Below are positions 54,983 through 64,000 of a stretch of DNA of 64,000 bases, piece after piece (position 1 is the first letter of the stretch; the number at the start of each line of letters is the position of its first letter). The DNA is taken from positions 154,670,045-154,734,044 of the forward strand of contig CM043950.1 in NCBI GenBank assembly GCA_014529385.2, in the 5' to 3' direction. The notes under the pieces were generated by a model. The model was not told the origin of the DNA and ran no database searches. It saw only the letters and a program-made list of their open reading frames with translations. Both the position numbers and the translations under genes were made by a program. The DNA is from Adiantum capillus-veneris. Its lineage: Eukaryota > Streptophyta > Polypodiopsida > Polypodiales > Pteridaceae.

Positions 54983-55481
54983 TGTAACGGACTTGGACAC
55001 TCCAAGTCAAGATTCTACCGCAACATTACAAGAATTTATTTTAAAACAGTTCACAGTTCACAATTGATTCGACACTGGCCCGCGGCAGAGTTCCGTGCCT
55101 AGAGATATTGGCCCCAAAAACTGGCGTCCCTTTCGGTATTTCTTTTTGTATTAATCTGCAACTCAAAGTACAAGTGAGTGGGAGGCTCTCACTCTCAGAC
55201 TCTGCATCCAGATGCTTTGAGAAATAGGAGGCCTGCCCACTTATTTAAAGGGTTTAAAAAGCAGAGCCCCAAAAGCTGAAATTTAAAAGCCTTGTTACAT
55301 AAAGCAAGTCTCTCTCTCTCTCTCTCAAGCTTGCTTGTAAATTAAACCACTTAAAGCAAGTCTCTCTCTTTCTCCTTGCGTAGACAAAATAAATCAATTA
55401 AAGCAAGATTGTCGCAAAACTGTCCACGCAAAAGCTGTACTGATTTTTGTGAGTTGCGCCGCAAAACGCCAGCCTGTCCGT
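54983..55481 (-). repeat. Ty3-A 5' LTR, cut by Ty3-D
   Basis: Matches 35701-36290 apart from the short CT tract and small indels. It ends at ...CCTGTCCGT, where Ty3-D begins. The remaining roughly 100 bp should lie beyond the right edge of the window. Confidence 0.88.
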
Positions 55482-55786
55482 TGTCGTGCTGTGACACGTA
55501 CATAGTGGGAACGCATGCTACAAGATCTATCTTGTAACTTTTTAGATACATAATTATCTTTCCTATAATGTACATATGCATATTTAAGTATAATAATAAG
55601 CCTTCTATCTCATCCTATTATTTTTCTCAAGAATAATCTATCCTTACTTTACCATGAGAAAATACTATGGGAAAAGCTCAATAGCTCCGCCTCTTTAACT
55701 TGGGGCAAAAAGCATTGATTCTTTATTTATACTATCTCATTATCATCTCACACCCTATCTAGATCCTATATCTAGGGTAAACTCCA

Positions 55787-55810
55787 ATATATATATATAT
55801 ATATATATAT
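55787..55810. repeat. (AT)n in Ty3-D 5' LTR, 24 bp
   Basis: Pure AT tract; the 3' LTR has 61 bp at the same place (63840-63900). Confidence 0.93.
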
Positions 55811-56317
55811 TCTATGTATTTTTTATACTTTTCTTATATTTTTTTTTAAATAGCTACTAGGAGGGAATCAAATCCTAGTGGGACACTAGGGGGCATGATT
55901 TCAAAGATACACTTATTTTAATGCATTATTGCAAGCATGATTACAAAACTTTGTCAAGGAGCAATGTCATGCTTTCATATGGCATGAGGTGTCCTTTGGA
56001 ATTAAATGAAAGTCTAAGCTAAGGGGACCACGGGAAGACTTTTGCTGCCAGAAATGGACCCTATTTTGATGATTTTTTTACACAAGGTTCCAATCTGAAT
56101 TGAAAACTTATTTTAACATGAAACTCATAGCTAATGAGCTGAAGTTTCTGCCCATATTTTTACTTTTTTATTTGGAGCCATGGTTGAGGAGATATGATCA
56201 AAATACTGGACCCCAGTCTGCCCACATCATGCAGGGACAGCTCATTTCCAACTTTTCCAATTCCTATTCACACTGGCTCCTCTCTTCTTGTGTAAACCCT
56301 TGGGGTTTCCCTTCACC

Positions 56318-56325
56318 TATAAAAG
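56318..56325 (+). promoter_or_regulatory. TATA box of Ty3-D 5' LTR
   Basis: TATAAAAG in CCTATAAAAGGGGACC, a textbook TATA context; transcription would start some 30 nt downstream. Confidence 0.7.
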
Positions 56326-57528
56326 GGGACCTCTTCTTCCTTGAAAGGAACTCAAGCATTCAAGCCATTGAGGAGAGGAATTCTTGAGGGAGTGAGTAGT
56401 AATGCCTAATTGTACTTAGCCCCATTAACATAAGCCCAAGCCTACACTTTCTCCTAGAGGAAGACTAGCCATTCTTGTACGCTATCCTTGGAAGATCAAC
56501 TCTAATCAAAGAAGGTGTTGTACTTGGCGTATCAATCAACGTTGAATTCTCCCCTCTTCTTCTCTCTCCCATCAATAATGGTGCCGAAGGGTTTCAAGTA
56601 AGATGTGTTCTACATTGATGTTTTCTTGATTTCTTGTTGTTTTCGTTTTCATCTCTAATCCAACATATATATGTGTATCTAATCTCATCTCCTTAACCAA
56701 ACCTATCTCTCTCACTCTTAGTAATTCATCATCTCTACAAATTTTAGGTTCTCCTTGCTACAGGTACATCTCTCCCCGCAGTATCCTTATTGCCTACGGG
56801 CAAGAATAGGGCTTGGGAGGGAAACTTCTCATCTCTTCACTTCTCTCATAGCTACATTTTTCTCATATCTACATTTCTCACATACTATCCTAGATGAATA
56901 ACCCACATGATGATCATTTCTATCGCTTTCACTCTGTACGATCTATTAGAATTAACGTATGGATTAGCCGTAAAATACACTTTCAACAACGTATAGTGTT
57001 TCTCTTCGGCCCTGAAAGGCTCAATGAAATACTTCTATCACCGGATCCCATCATACTACCTCTCATAGACTATAATTTTTCTTTTGATGTGAGCGTAGTT
57101 ATCTTGCTATGAACCAAGAGGATTTGTACACACAATTAATCCCAATCACTAGACAAAATATATATATTATGGTAAGCACAAAACTACAATTCCAAAGAAC
57201 AATTCGTAGCCTATTTGGTCAGCCAAGATTGAATGCCATTAACTCATCTATTAACCCTTTCATATTATCCATGATACGGTATGACCATAGCCTTGATGTT
57301 TTCATCTTCGTATTGTTTTGACATTCTCTTTTGTGTTCTTTCTTTGTGTGTGTGAGTGCAAGAGAGAAAGAGTGAGTCTTCTTTGATTGCTCTTCTTTCC
57401 AAACCCTAGTCTTCATGGCATCTATGGTTTAACTCCTTCATATAGTTTTTGTTGAGTTCTCTCACAAACTCTCACAGCCATAAGCCTGTTGCTTTCTTGG
57501 CAAGACCGCAAATTTCTCGACATATTTT

Positions 57529-57540
57529 TGGTGAACCCGA
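57529..57540 (+). promoter_or_regulatory. Ty3-D primer binding site candidate
   Basis: TGGTGAACCCGA, six bases after the proposed LTR end. It begins TGG as expected for a site complementary to a tRNA CCA end. The tRNA is not identified. Confidence 0.55.
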
Positions 57541-57575
57541 CGCGAAACTGCCAAGGTGAGATTTTGTGGATAACC

Positions 57576-59951
57576 ATGGGTGATCATGTTGAGCAACAGG
57601 GTATGCATTTTGACCCAGCAACAATGCAAATGTTTCAAGAATTTTCAATGTTCATGCAACAACAACATGCCATTGAAAGAAGGGAGATTTCAGCAACAAT
57701 GGCCATACAAGCAGTCGTCAATAGAATGGATCAGTTTAATGGCAAAGATGTAACCAAGTACTTATGCGAGTATGTGAAGGAGATGGAGCTGAATCGTGTG
57801 TCAGAAGGTGAGATGATTCAAAGCTTTGAGCTAGTTGTTGCTCCAGAAATGAGAGAGCATGTTAGGGTAATTAAAGATGGGCATGGGAGAAATTGGGAAG
57901 AACTCAAAGTAGCTTTAAAGGAGGAATATTTCATGGAGGACTCTGAGAGAGTGACCAAAAGGACATTCTTAGAATGGTTAGTCAAGCCAAAGCAAGGACT
58001 ATCAATAACAGAGCTACTTAGGGAATTTGAGCGGCGCTATGCACAACTCACCACGACAGAAAGGGCCACACTAGATGCAGAGAAGACAGATCTTTTCTAA
58101 CAAGCTGCAGGTAAAGAGTTTCAAGAAAATTTGGAGCTTCTTCTTGAAGATAAAGATGTTGAGCAAGGACTAAAGACGGACTGGAATGAGGTTGAAGGTG
58201 CTGTCTCACTGCTTGCCAAACGACAAAGAAGAAGGGACAAGATGGTAGTAAACACTACAAGTCCTTCCACCTCAACTTCTGACAAAATGGAAAAGCCTAC
58301 TTTTATCGCTCCTAAGTTTGATGAGTCCATGCTAGATGAGCTTGTGAAGGGAATGCGTGACTTGAAGGTGAAGTTTGCAAAGCTTGAAGAAAAAGGCCAA
58401 CCATCAGGGCCACTTCCTAGGCAAAGACAACAGCCCAAAGAAGGGTTTGTTAATAGATGTATTTGGTGTGATAGTACAAACCATGTGAGAAGGGATTGTG
58501 ATGATTTTAGTGATGCTTTGTCAAAAGATGTTGTCTTTTTTAAGGATGGTAAAATCCACTTAAGAGAGACAGGTCTACCCTTGAGAACTAACTTTGGGAA
58601 GGGCGGAATGCAAACCTTAGTTGAAGATATGGCAACTAAGCATGCCACCTCTTCAGTTGAGGCCGCTACTTATGGAGTAAAAATTGAACATTTTTGTGAT
58701 GAAGAGGTGAGTGACCATCATGGTCAAATTTGGCCAAATGTCATGCAATTATCTAAAAAGGGAAAGCTTACAAAAGAGATTATACATGAAGCAGGTGATT
58801 GCATACGTCTAGAAACAGGATGGAATGATCCAGTGGACTCATTGTCAGTGCATGCCTACATTACAAAATGCCAACAAAATGAGGCGATCGTAGAAGAGAA
58901 GCGCCGACGTGAGAATGCTGATGAAGGACCATCAAAAAGAGCTCCTAGAAGTGGGGGAAGAAGCGACTCAATGCCTTCTCAAACACCCTCAACACAAAGA
59001 ACATCTCCACCTGAAGTACTCATGGAGGAGTCTACAACAGGAAAGAAGAAAGAGCCAACCAAAGGTAAGACAAAAGGCCCAACTTATAAACTACAATCTG
59101 ATATTGAGGTTGCTACAGATTTAAAGAAAGTCTTGGAGGAAAGGATCTTGAATAGCAAGATTGAGTTTACTCTGGGAGAAGTTCTTGGCATTGCAAAGCG
59201 TGAATTCCATGAGGAGATCATTGACATCATCAAGAGGAAGAGGCAAACCCTTGCTGAAGTTTCTCGTCCACAAGTTGAAGGGGAAACCTCAAAGACACAA
59301 GGGATGCAACTGCAAAATAAGGAGAATGATGGAGCTGTGGTAGGATGCTACCAATCTAGTGGGAGAGTGAAGCAAATGTATTTCTCAAATGATGATGAAG
59401 ATGTTGAAGATATTCCTAGGAGTTACTATTCACGAAGTCATTGGGCAAGGGCTACTACAGAAACTTTGGTCAAGGTAGGTGATCTTGAAGAGCCATTTGT
59501 TGCCTTGATTGACCATGGTTCAGAAATAAACATAATGTCAAAGAGTCTCTACAACAAGTGCAAATGGCCGATGGACACAGATCATGGCTAGATGGTAAAA
59601 GTGGCAAACAATTCATCCGGTGAATTGTATGCAGCATGTCCAGGGGTGAAGGTAACAATAGGAGATGTAAAGATTGACCAAAACTTCTTTGTACAGGATA
59701 CATCTTCATATCATCTCATCCTTGGACAGCCCTACATTGTGGGAGTTCAAATGGAAACAAAGGTAATGGATCATGGTTTAGCATATGCTAGGATACGTAG
59801 CAAAGATGGTAAACGAGCTATCCAATTTCTCACAAATTGTGTGAACCATGAAAGAAATCGTGACAACCTCAGAGAACATCCTCTACCAAAGGTGAGCAAA
59901 GAGTTTCATGATCATAGAGAAATGATGGGTTTTGGCCAAGTACCATTGTAA
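57576..59951 (+). pseudogene. Ty3-D gag and protease
   Basis: One frame runs from ATG 57576 to TAA 59949, broken only by TAA at 58098 and TAG at 59589 (the latter between TDHG and MVKVANNSS, where Trp is likely). Gag: MGDHVEQQGMHFDPATMQM, NGKDVTKYLCEYVKEMELNR, NWEELKVALKEEYFMED and LLREFERRYAQL; knuckle CIWCDSTNHVRRDC (58460-58500); a long Ser/Pro/Lys-rich linker. Protease: FVALIDHGSEINIMS (Asp-His-Gly-Ser in place of Asp-Ser-Gly-Ser; about 59497) and YHLILGQPYIVG (59710-59745). Gag and protease share a frame, with no shift between them. Confidence 0.8.
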
Positions 59952-60028
59952 AGCGGGATTGCAGTGGTACAGAAAGAAAAAGGGTCTCGCCTGATCCAAA
60001 AATAGGTGAAGCGTTTTCAACGAGCTCC

Positions 60029-62728
60029 TTGGTAACAAAGAATGGATCAGTATGTTTTACAAAACTTGAAGATTTGAAGAGATGTGAGAGGCAATATGTG
60101 CATCATGTACAAATAGGCATGAAAAAGAGTGGGTTACTAGAGCCTACTGAAAATGTTTTGGGTTTGTGTGAACAAGTTTCTTTTGTAGATACTATGGGTG
60201 AGCTTGATGCTATAATGGGGTCTAATTTGCATCTTGAAAATGAAGTTGTGGAAGTTTGCTCTATGGAAATGTATCAAGTAATAGAAGCCTTTAAAGAAAG
60301 CCAAACAGTTGGCCCAGAAGTCCATGTTGAAACTAAATACAAGAGTGTAGCAAAGAAGGTGAAACCAGTAGCTTCACCCTTACCACCCAAAAACAGGGAA
60401 AAGATTGAGCAGGCTTCTTTACAACCAAGTTTGAGGAATCCTAAAAAGATTGGGCATACCTTCACAAAGGAGTCTTTCCAAGACTTACAGATTGGTCGCG
60501 AGGAGTTTCTAACACAGGAGGAGACAAAGTGCTTCAAAGAAATGCTTTCAAAGCATGGTAAGGCTTTTTCATTTGAGCCACATGAGATAGGATGTGTTGA
60601 TCCTTTTATTGTAGCTCCTATGGCAATTTTCACAATACCTCATGTGCCTTGGAATCTGTGGCCTATTCCGGTTCCAAAGGCTCATTTGCCAAAGTTAGTA
60701 GAGCTACTGAATGAGAAAATCAAAATGGGAATCTTGGAGCCTTCTTGTGCTCCATACTCAAACAGGTGGTTCACAGTTCCGAAGAAGAATGGTTCTCTAC
60801 GCTTCATCCAAGATATGCAACCAGTGAACAAGGTGACAATTAGAAATGTAGGTACAGGTCCAATTGTGGATGAGTTTGCAGAGGCATTTGCAGGGAGGGC
60901 AATCTACTCAATGGGGGATCTCTACTCAGGGTATGATCAATTTCAGCTTGCAATCGAAAGCAAAGACTTGACAACCATGAGGACACCTTTGGGTTTGGTA
61001 AGGATGTGTATCTTGCCACAGGGAGCAACCAACTTGGTTGCACATATGATGAATGGGATGAATAAGGTCTTACGTGACTTTATTCCTCAAATCACAATGC
61101 CTTTCATTGATGATTTGCCTATCAAAGGATGTGAAGAAAGTGACAAAGATGAAGCTTTGGATCTCAAGGGATGTCGCAGGTTTGTGGTAAATCACATAAA
61201 TGATTGTGATAAAATTTTGTTTAGGTTGGAAGAAGTGAATCTTACATTGTCAGGGAAAAAGTCTATGTTTGGTGTCAATGAAGTGCTTATTGTGGGGCAC
61301 ATGTGCGGGCCATATGGTAGGAAACCTTGTCCAACAAAGGTAGATGCCATCCAAAGAATGAAAGAAACGTGCACTAGCATCACTGAGGTTAGAAGGTTTC
61401 TGGGAGCATGTGTCTTCTATGTTATTTGGATTCCACATTATGCACATGTAGCTGATCCTCTTTATCAGCTGCTTAGAAAGAATCAGAAGTTTAAATGGAC
61501 AAAAGCACATGTAAAATCCATGAAAAAGCTAAAGGAGTTGCTCCAGTCAGCAACAACTTTGAGAAAGGTAGACTATGAGTGTCAAAGGCCAGTAATTGTG
61601 ACAGTAGACACCATTCCTACAGGGATTGGATGGGCAATAGGGCAAGATGACAAAGAAGGAAACAGTTATGTGGTAAGATTTGGAGCAAAGGTGCTAAGTG
61701 CTCACCAAAGAAACTATCCACAGATAAAGAGAGAGTTATGGGGTATGGTTACAGCCTTGAAAAGTGGGAAAGAGTACCTAATTGGTGCATGTGTGGTTGT
61801 AGAAACATATTGTCTACCACTTCTTGGGATGATTACAAGCTGCTCAACTCCAGACATTGCTATGCTGCGGTGGATTGCCCACATTAAGTCCTTAAATCTT
61901 GAGTTTAAGCACATTGCAGGTAAAGACAATATAGTGGTAGATATGCTATCAAGGGCAAGGTATGAAGATGAGTCACAAATGATTGACGAGGGATATGATG
62001 TAGGCACAAAGCTCTATTCTATCTCTCATGTCAAAGGTAACAATGTCTGCATGACTAATCTACTTGAATCATTCTTGAAAGAGCTTTATGAAGGTGATTG
62101 GCTTCTTATTGGAAGCTACTTGAGTACTCTAACAAAACAGGATGATTGGTCTGAACAAGAATTCAAGAGGATACGCAGGAAAGCATATGGGTACTTTTTG
62201 AGGGATGGTTACTTGTGGAAGCATCCTAAACAAAAGGGTGCTACACCACAAAGGGTTATATGTAAAAAAGAGACTCAAGTAAAGCTCATGCAAGAGTTTC
62301 ATGAGAGTCTGTGGGCTGGACACAGGGGTGTATCGGCAACCTTCTCCAAGTTCAAAGAAAAATACTGGTGGAAGGGTATGTATAAAGATGTATCTCAGTT
62401 TGTAGAGACATGTGTAACTTGTCAAGTGTATTCAAATGTTCGACATCGTGATGGATTGCACCCTACATATCCACTAGCCATGCACTATAAATGGGTTGTG
62501 GATCTAGTCACAATGCCTCTAGGACTCTGGCAGATGAGATACTTGGTTCTTGCACAAGAGGACCTAGCTAACCAGGTTGAAGGAAGAGCATTAAGAGCTA
62601 AACCCACAGAATCTGTGTGCAAATTCCTTCTTGATGAGGTGATTTGCCGTTATGGTTGTGTGGAAAAATCACTGCAGATAGAGGTGAACTGGATGCCGAA
62701 GAAGCAAGGGAGTTCTTTTCTAGATTAG
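60029..62728 (+). pseudogene. Ty3-D RT, RNase H and integrase N-terminal half
   Basis: An open stretch of 899 codons. A linker comes first (about residues 1-170). RT: PHVPWNLWPIPVPK, YSNRWFTVPKKNGSLRFIQD, AIYSMGDLYSGYDQFQLAI (catalytic Asp), RTPLGLVRMCILPQGATN and MPFIDDLPIKG (active site FIDD, 61103-61114). Then CGPYGRKPCPTKVDAIQ and VRRFLGACVFY. RNase H: VIVTVDTIPTGIGWAIGQ, KRELWGMVTALK and DNIVVDMLSRAR. Integrase: HESLWAGHRGVSATFSKF, CVTCQVYSNVRHRDG and MHYKWVVDLVTMPLG (first Asp). A frameshift near 62660 ends the frame. The RT differs from Ty3-A/B in many blocks, so Ty3-D belongs to another Ty3 lineage. It joins the protease frame across a stop (59949) and a shift. Confidence 0.85.
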
Positions 62729-63476
62729 GAATCAAACTTTCTCTTACTTCAGCTTACAACCCGGAAGGCAATGGAAAGAGTGAAAGAGGGCATCCTCCTA
62801 TCATCAAAGCTTTGGCCAAGGCTTGTGAAGGAAGAGTTGGTGAGTGGCCAAAATTGTTACCATATGCCTTATGGGCTGATCGTACAACACATAGCTCAGT
62901 AACTGGCTACATGCCTGCGGAGCTAATGTAAGGTCAAAAGCCAGTGATGCCGATTGAAGATACAATTTCCACATGGAATGTACTACCTTTGCAAGAGGGG
63001 CTTAGCAGGAAAGATCTCCTTGCACTGCGTATAAGGCAGCTAGAGAGAAGACCTGGAGACATTGAAGCTGCAAAAGAATGACTCAAAAATGCAAGGTTGA
63101 AAACAAGGACTACTTTGATAAGCGACATCGACTCAGGAGCAAAGCAATTGACAAAGGTGACTGGGTTTTGGTGTATGATAGTAGCCTTGATAACCAGCAC
63201 ACAGTCATGCGTAAGTTTTCAAAAAGATGGTTTGGACCGTATGTTGTAAAGCATGTGCATGAAAATGCTACTTACAGCTTTTCTGAACTAGATGGTACAG
63301 AAGTAAAGATTCCCATTGCAGGAAAAAGGATCAAAATGTTTAAGAGAAGAGGAGACAATGATCCAGAAGATGTTGATGAGGAAGAAGAGCAAACCACTGG
63401 TAAATATCAAAGTGAAGATAAATATTTGGAATCATCCAGTGAAGAAGAAAGCAAGAAAGATGTACAAGAGGGATGA
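62644..63476 (+). pseudogene. Ty3-D integrase core and C-terminus
   Basis: After the shift: ITADRGELDAEEAREFF (second Asp), SAYNPEGNGKSERGHPPIIK (catalytic Glu) and WADRTTHSSVTGYMPAELM, then TAA at 62929. The same frame continues GQKPVMPIED. From 63078 in another frame: DKGDWVLVYDSSLDNQ, FSKRWFGPYVVKHVHENATY (GPY module) and an acidic Glu-rich tail to 63476. There is no chromodomain, unlike Ty3-A/B. Confidence 0.8.
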
Positions 63477-63520
63477 TCTTACAAAGAAATAATGTGGCAC
63501 ATACCGGAGGATGTGCAGGT

Positions 63521-63534
63521 TTAGAGGGGGTGGA
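63521..63534 (+). promoter_or_regulatory. Ty3-D polypurine tract
   Basis: TTAGAGGGGGTGGA immediately before the 3' LTR. Confidence 0.85.
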
Positions 63535-63835
63535 TGTCGCGCTGTGACACGTACATAGTGGGAACGCATGCTACAAGATCTATCTTGTAACTTTTTAGAT
63601 ACATAATTATCTTTCCTATAATGTACATATGCATATTTAAGTATAATAATAAGCCTTCTATCTCATCCTATTATTTTTCTCAAGGGTAACATATCCTTAC
63701 TTTACCATCAGAAAATACTATGGGAAAAGCTCAATAGCTCCGCCTCTTTAACTTGGGGCAAAAAGCATTGATTCTTTATTTCTACTATCTCATTATCATC
63801 TCACACCCTAGCTAGATCCTATATCTAGGGTAAAC

Positions 63836-63903
<68 letters not shown>

Positions 63904-64000
63904 TATGTATTTTTTATACTTTTCTTATATATTTTTTTAAATAGCTACTAGGAGGGAATCAAATCCTAGTGGGACACTAGGTGGCATGATTTCAAAGATA
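63535..64000 (+). repeat. Ty3-D 3' LTR, cut by window end
   Basis: TGTCGCGCTGTGACACG onward, collinear with 55482-55960. Includes the long AT tract. Confidence 0.92.
63840..63900. repeat. (AT)n in Ty3-D 3' LTR, 61 bp
   Basis: Pure AT tract, more than twice as long as in the 5' LTR. Confidence 0.94.

Larger units (their letters stand above)
55482..57522 (+). repeat. Ty3-D 5' LTR (about 2.04 kb)
   Basis: Starts TGTCGTGCTGTGACACG. The end is placed at CTCGACA, before the primer-site-like sequence. The first 480 bp are confirmed by the 3' copy; the end is inferred. Two short open frames (56894-57112, 57109-57321) share words such as QRxxxxLFGxxRLNxI and PxILxxIxYxxSxDVxI, suggesting an internal duplication of about 215 bp. 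I do not call them genes. Confidence 0.75.
55482..64000 (+). mobile_element. Ty3-D: near-complete Ty3 element, 3' end beyond window
   Basis: 5' LTR 55482-57522, primer site from 57529, gag through integrase 57576-63476, purine tract 63521-63534, 3' LTR from 63535. LTR starts agree closely (about a dozen changes over some 460 bp outside the AT tract, by eye). The reading frames contain only a few stops and shifts, so it is younger than Ty3-A but not intact. Confidence 0.9.

Noticed and set aside
58121-58648. 175-residue minus-strand ORF
   Set aside because: It is antisense to Ty3-D gag and Ser/Leu-rich as expected of a shadow frame.

Overview
The window reads as plant nuclear DNA made almost wholly of transposable elements. 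I see no ordinary cellular gene that I can name. Plant origin is suggested by four things: initiator-Met tRNA primer sites (TGGTATCAGAGC), a Ty3 element of the Tat type with a second archaeal-like RNase H, chromodomain-bearing Ty3 elements, and a BED-finger/DUF659 hAT transposase with a canonical GT-AG intron. The nested, decayed structure suggests a large genome. The species cannot be named from this sequence.

Layout, with labels used below. (1) 685-11036, minus strand: T-array, a head-to-tail array of a non-autonomous LTR retrotransposon in which neighbouring units share LTRs (LTR1 923-2126, LTR2 4087-5290, LTR3 7226-8394, LTR4 10392-11036). Each internal region carries a decayed copy of one roughly 470-codon reading frame that is neither gag nor pol as far as I can tell. 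(2) 11037-24294, plus: Ty3-E, a degraded Tat-type element. Its leader/gag is interrupted by a lone T-type LTR (12455-13618) and by hAT-1 (13692-18638). (3) 24295-26472, minus: a LINE ORF1 scrap joined to Ty3-F, a truncated gag-to-RT fragment. (4) 26473-32060, minus: LINE-H, carrying an inserted non-autonomous Copia-G (27199-30591) with a perfect TATGC target duplication. (5) 32060-35700: poly-G tracts, a retroposon-like tail, local duplications and a decayed minus-strand sequence I cannot identify.

(6) 35701-55481, minus: Ty3-A, a chromodomain element split between RT and RNase H by Ty3-B (38874-51826, plus, CAAGG target duplication). Ty3-B is itself split in its integrase by Copia-C (44116-49350, plus, AGAAT target duplication). 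Copia-C is the only element here with an intact polyprotein (1449 aa), matching 328-bp LTRs, primer site and polypurine tract. (7) 55482 to the window end, plus: Ty3-D, inserted in the 5' LTR of Ty3-A and running out of the window in its 3' LTR.

The insertion order follows from the nesting: Ty3-A first, then Ty3-B into A, then Copia-C into B; Ty3-D hit A independently. Copia-G postdates LINE-H. The elements do not form a shared pathway. Each is a separate transposition unit, and the non-autonomous ones (T-array, Copia-G) would need enzymes supplied by other elements. The best candidate for something undescribed is the T family: its tandem shared-LTR arrangement, its family-specific reading frame, and the AAAACGCTAGG-type repeats in its LTRs.
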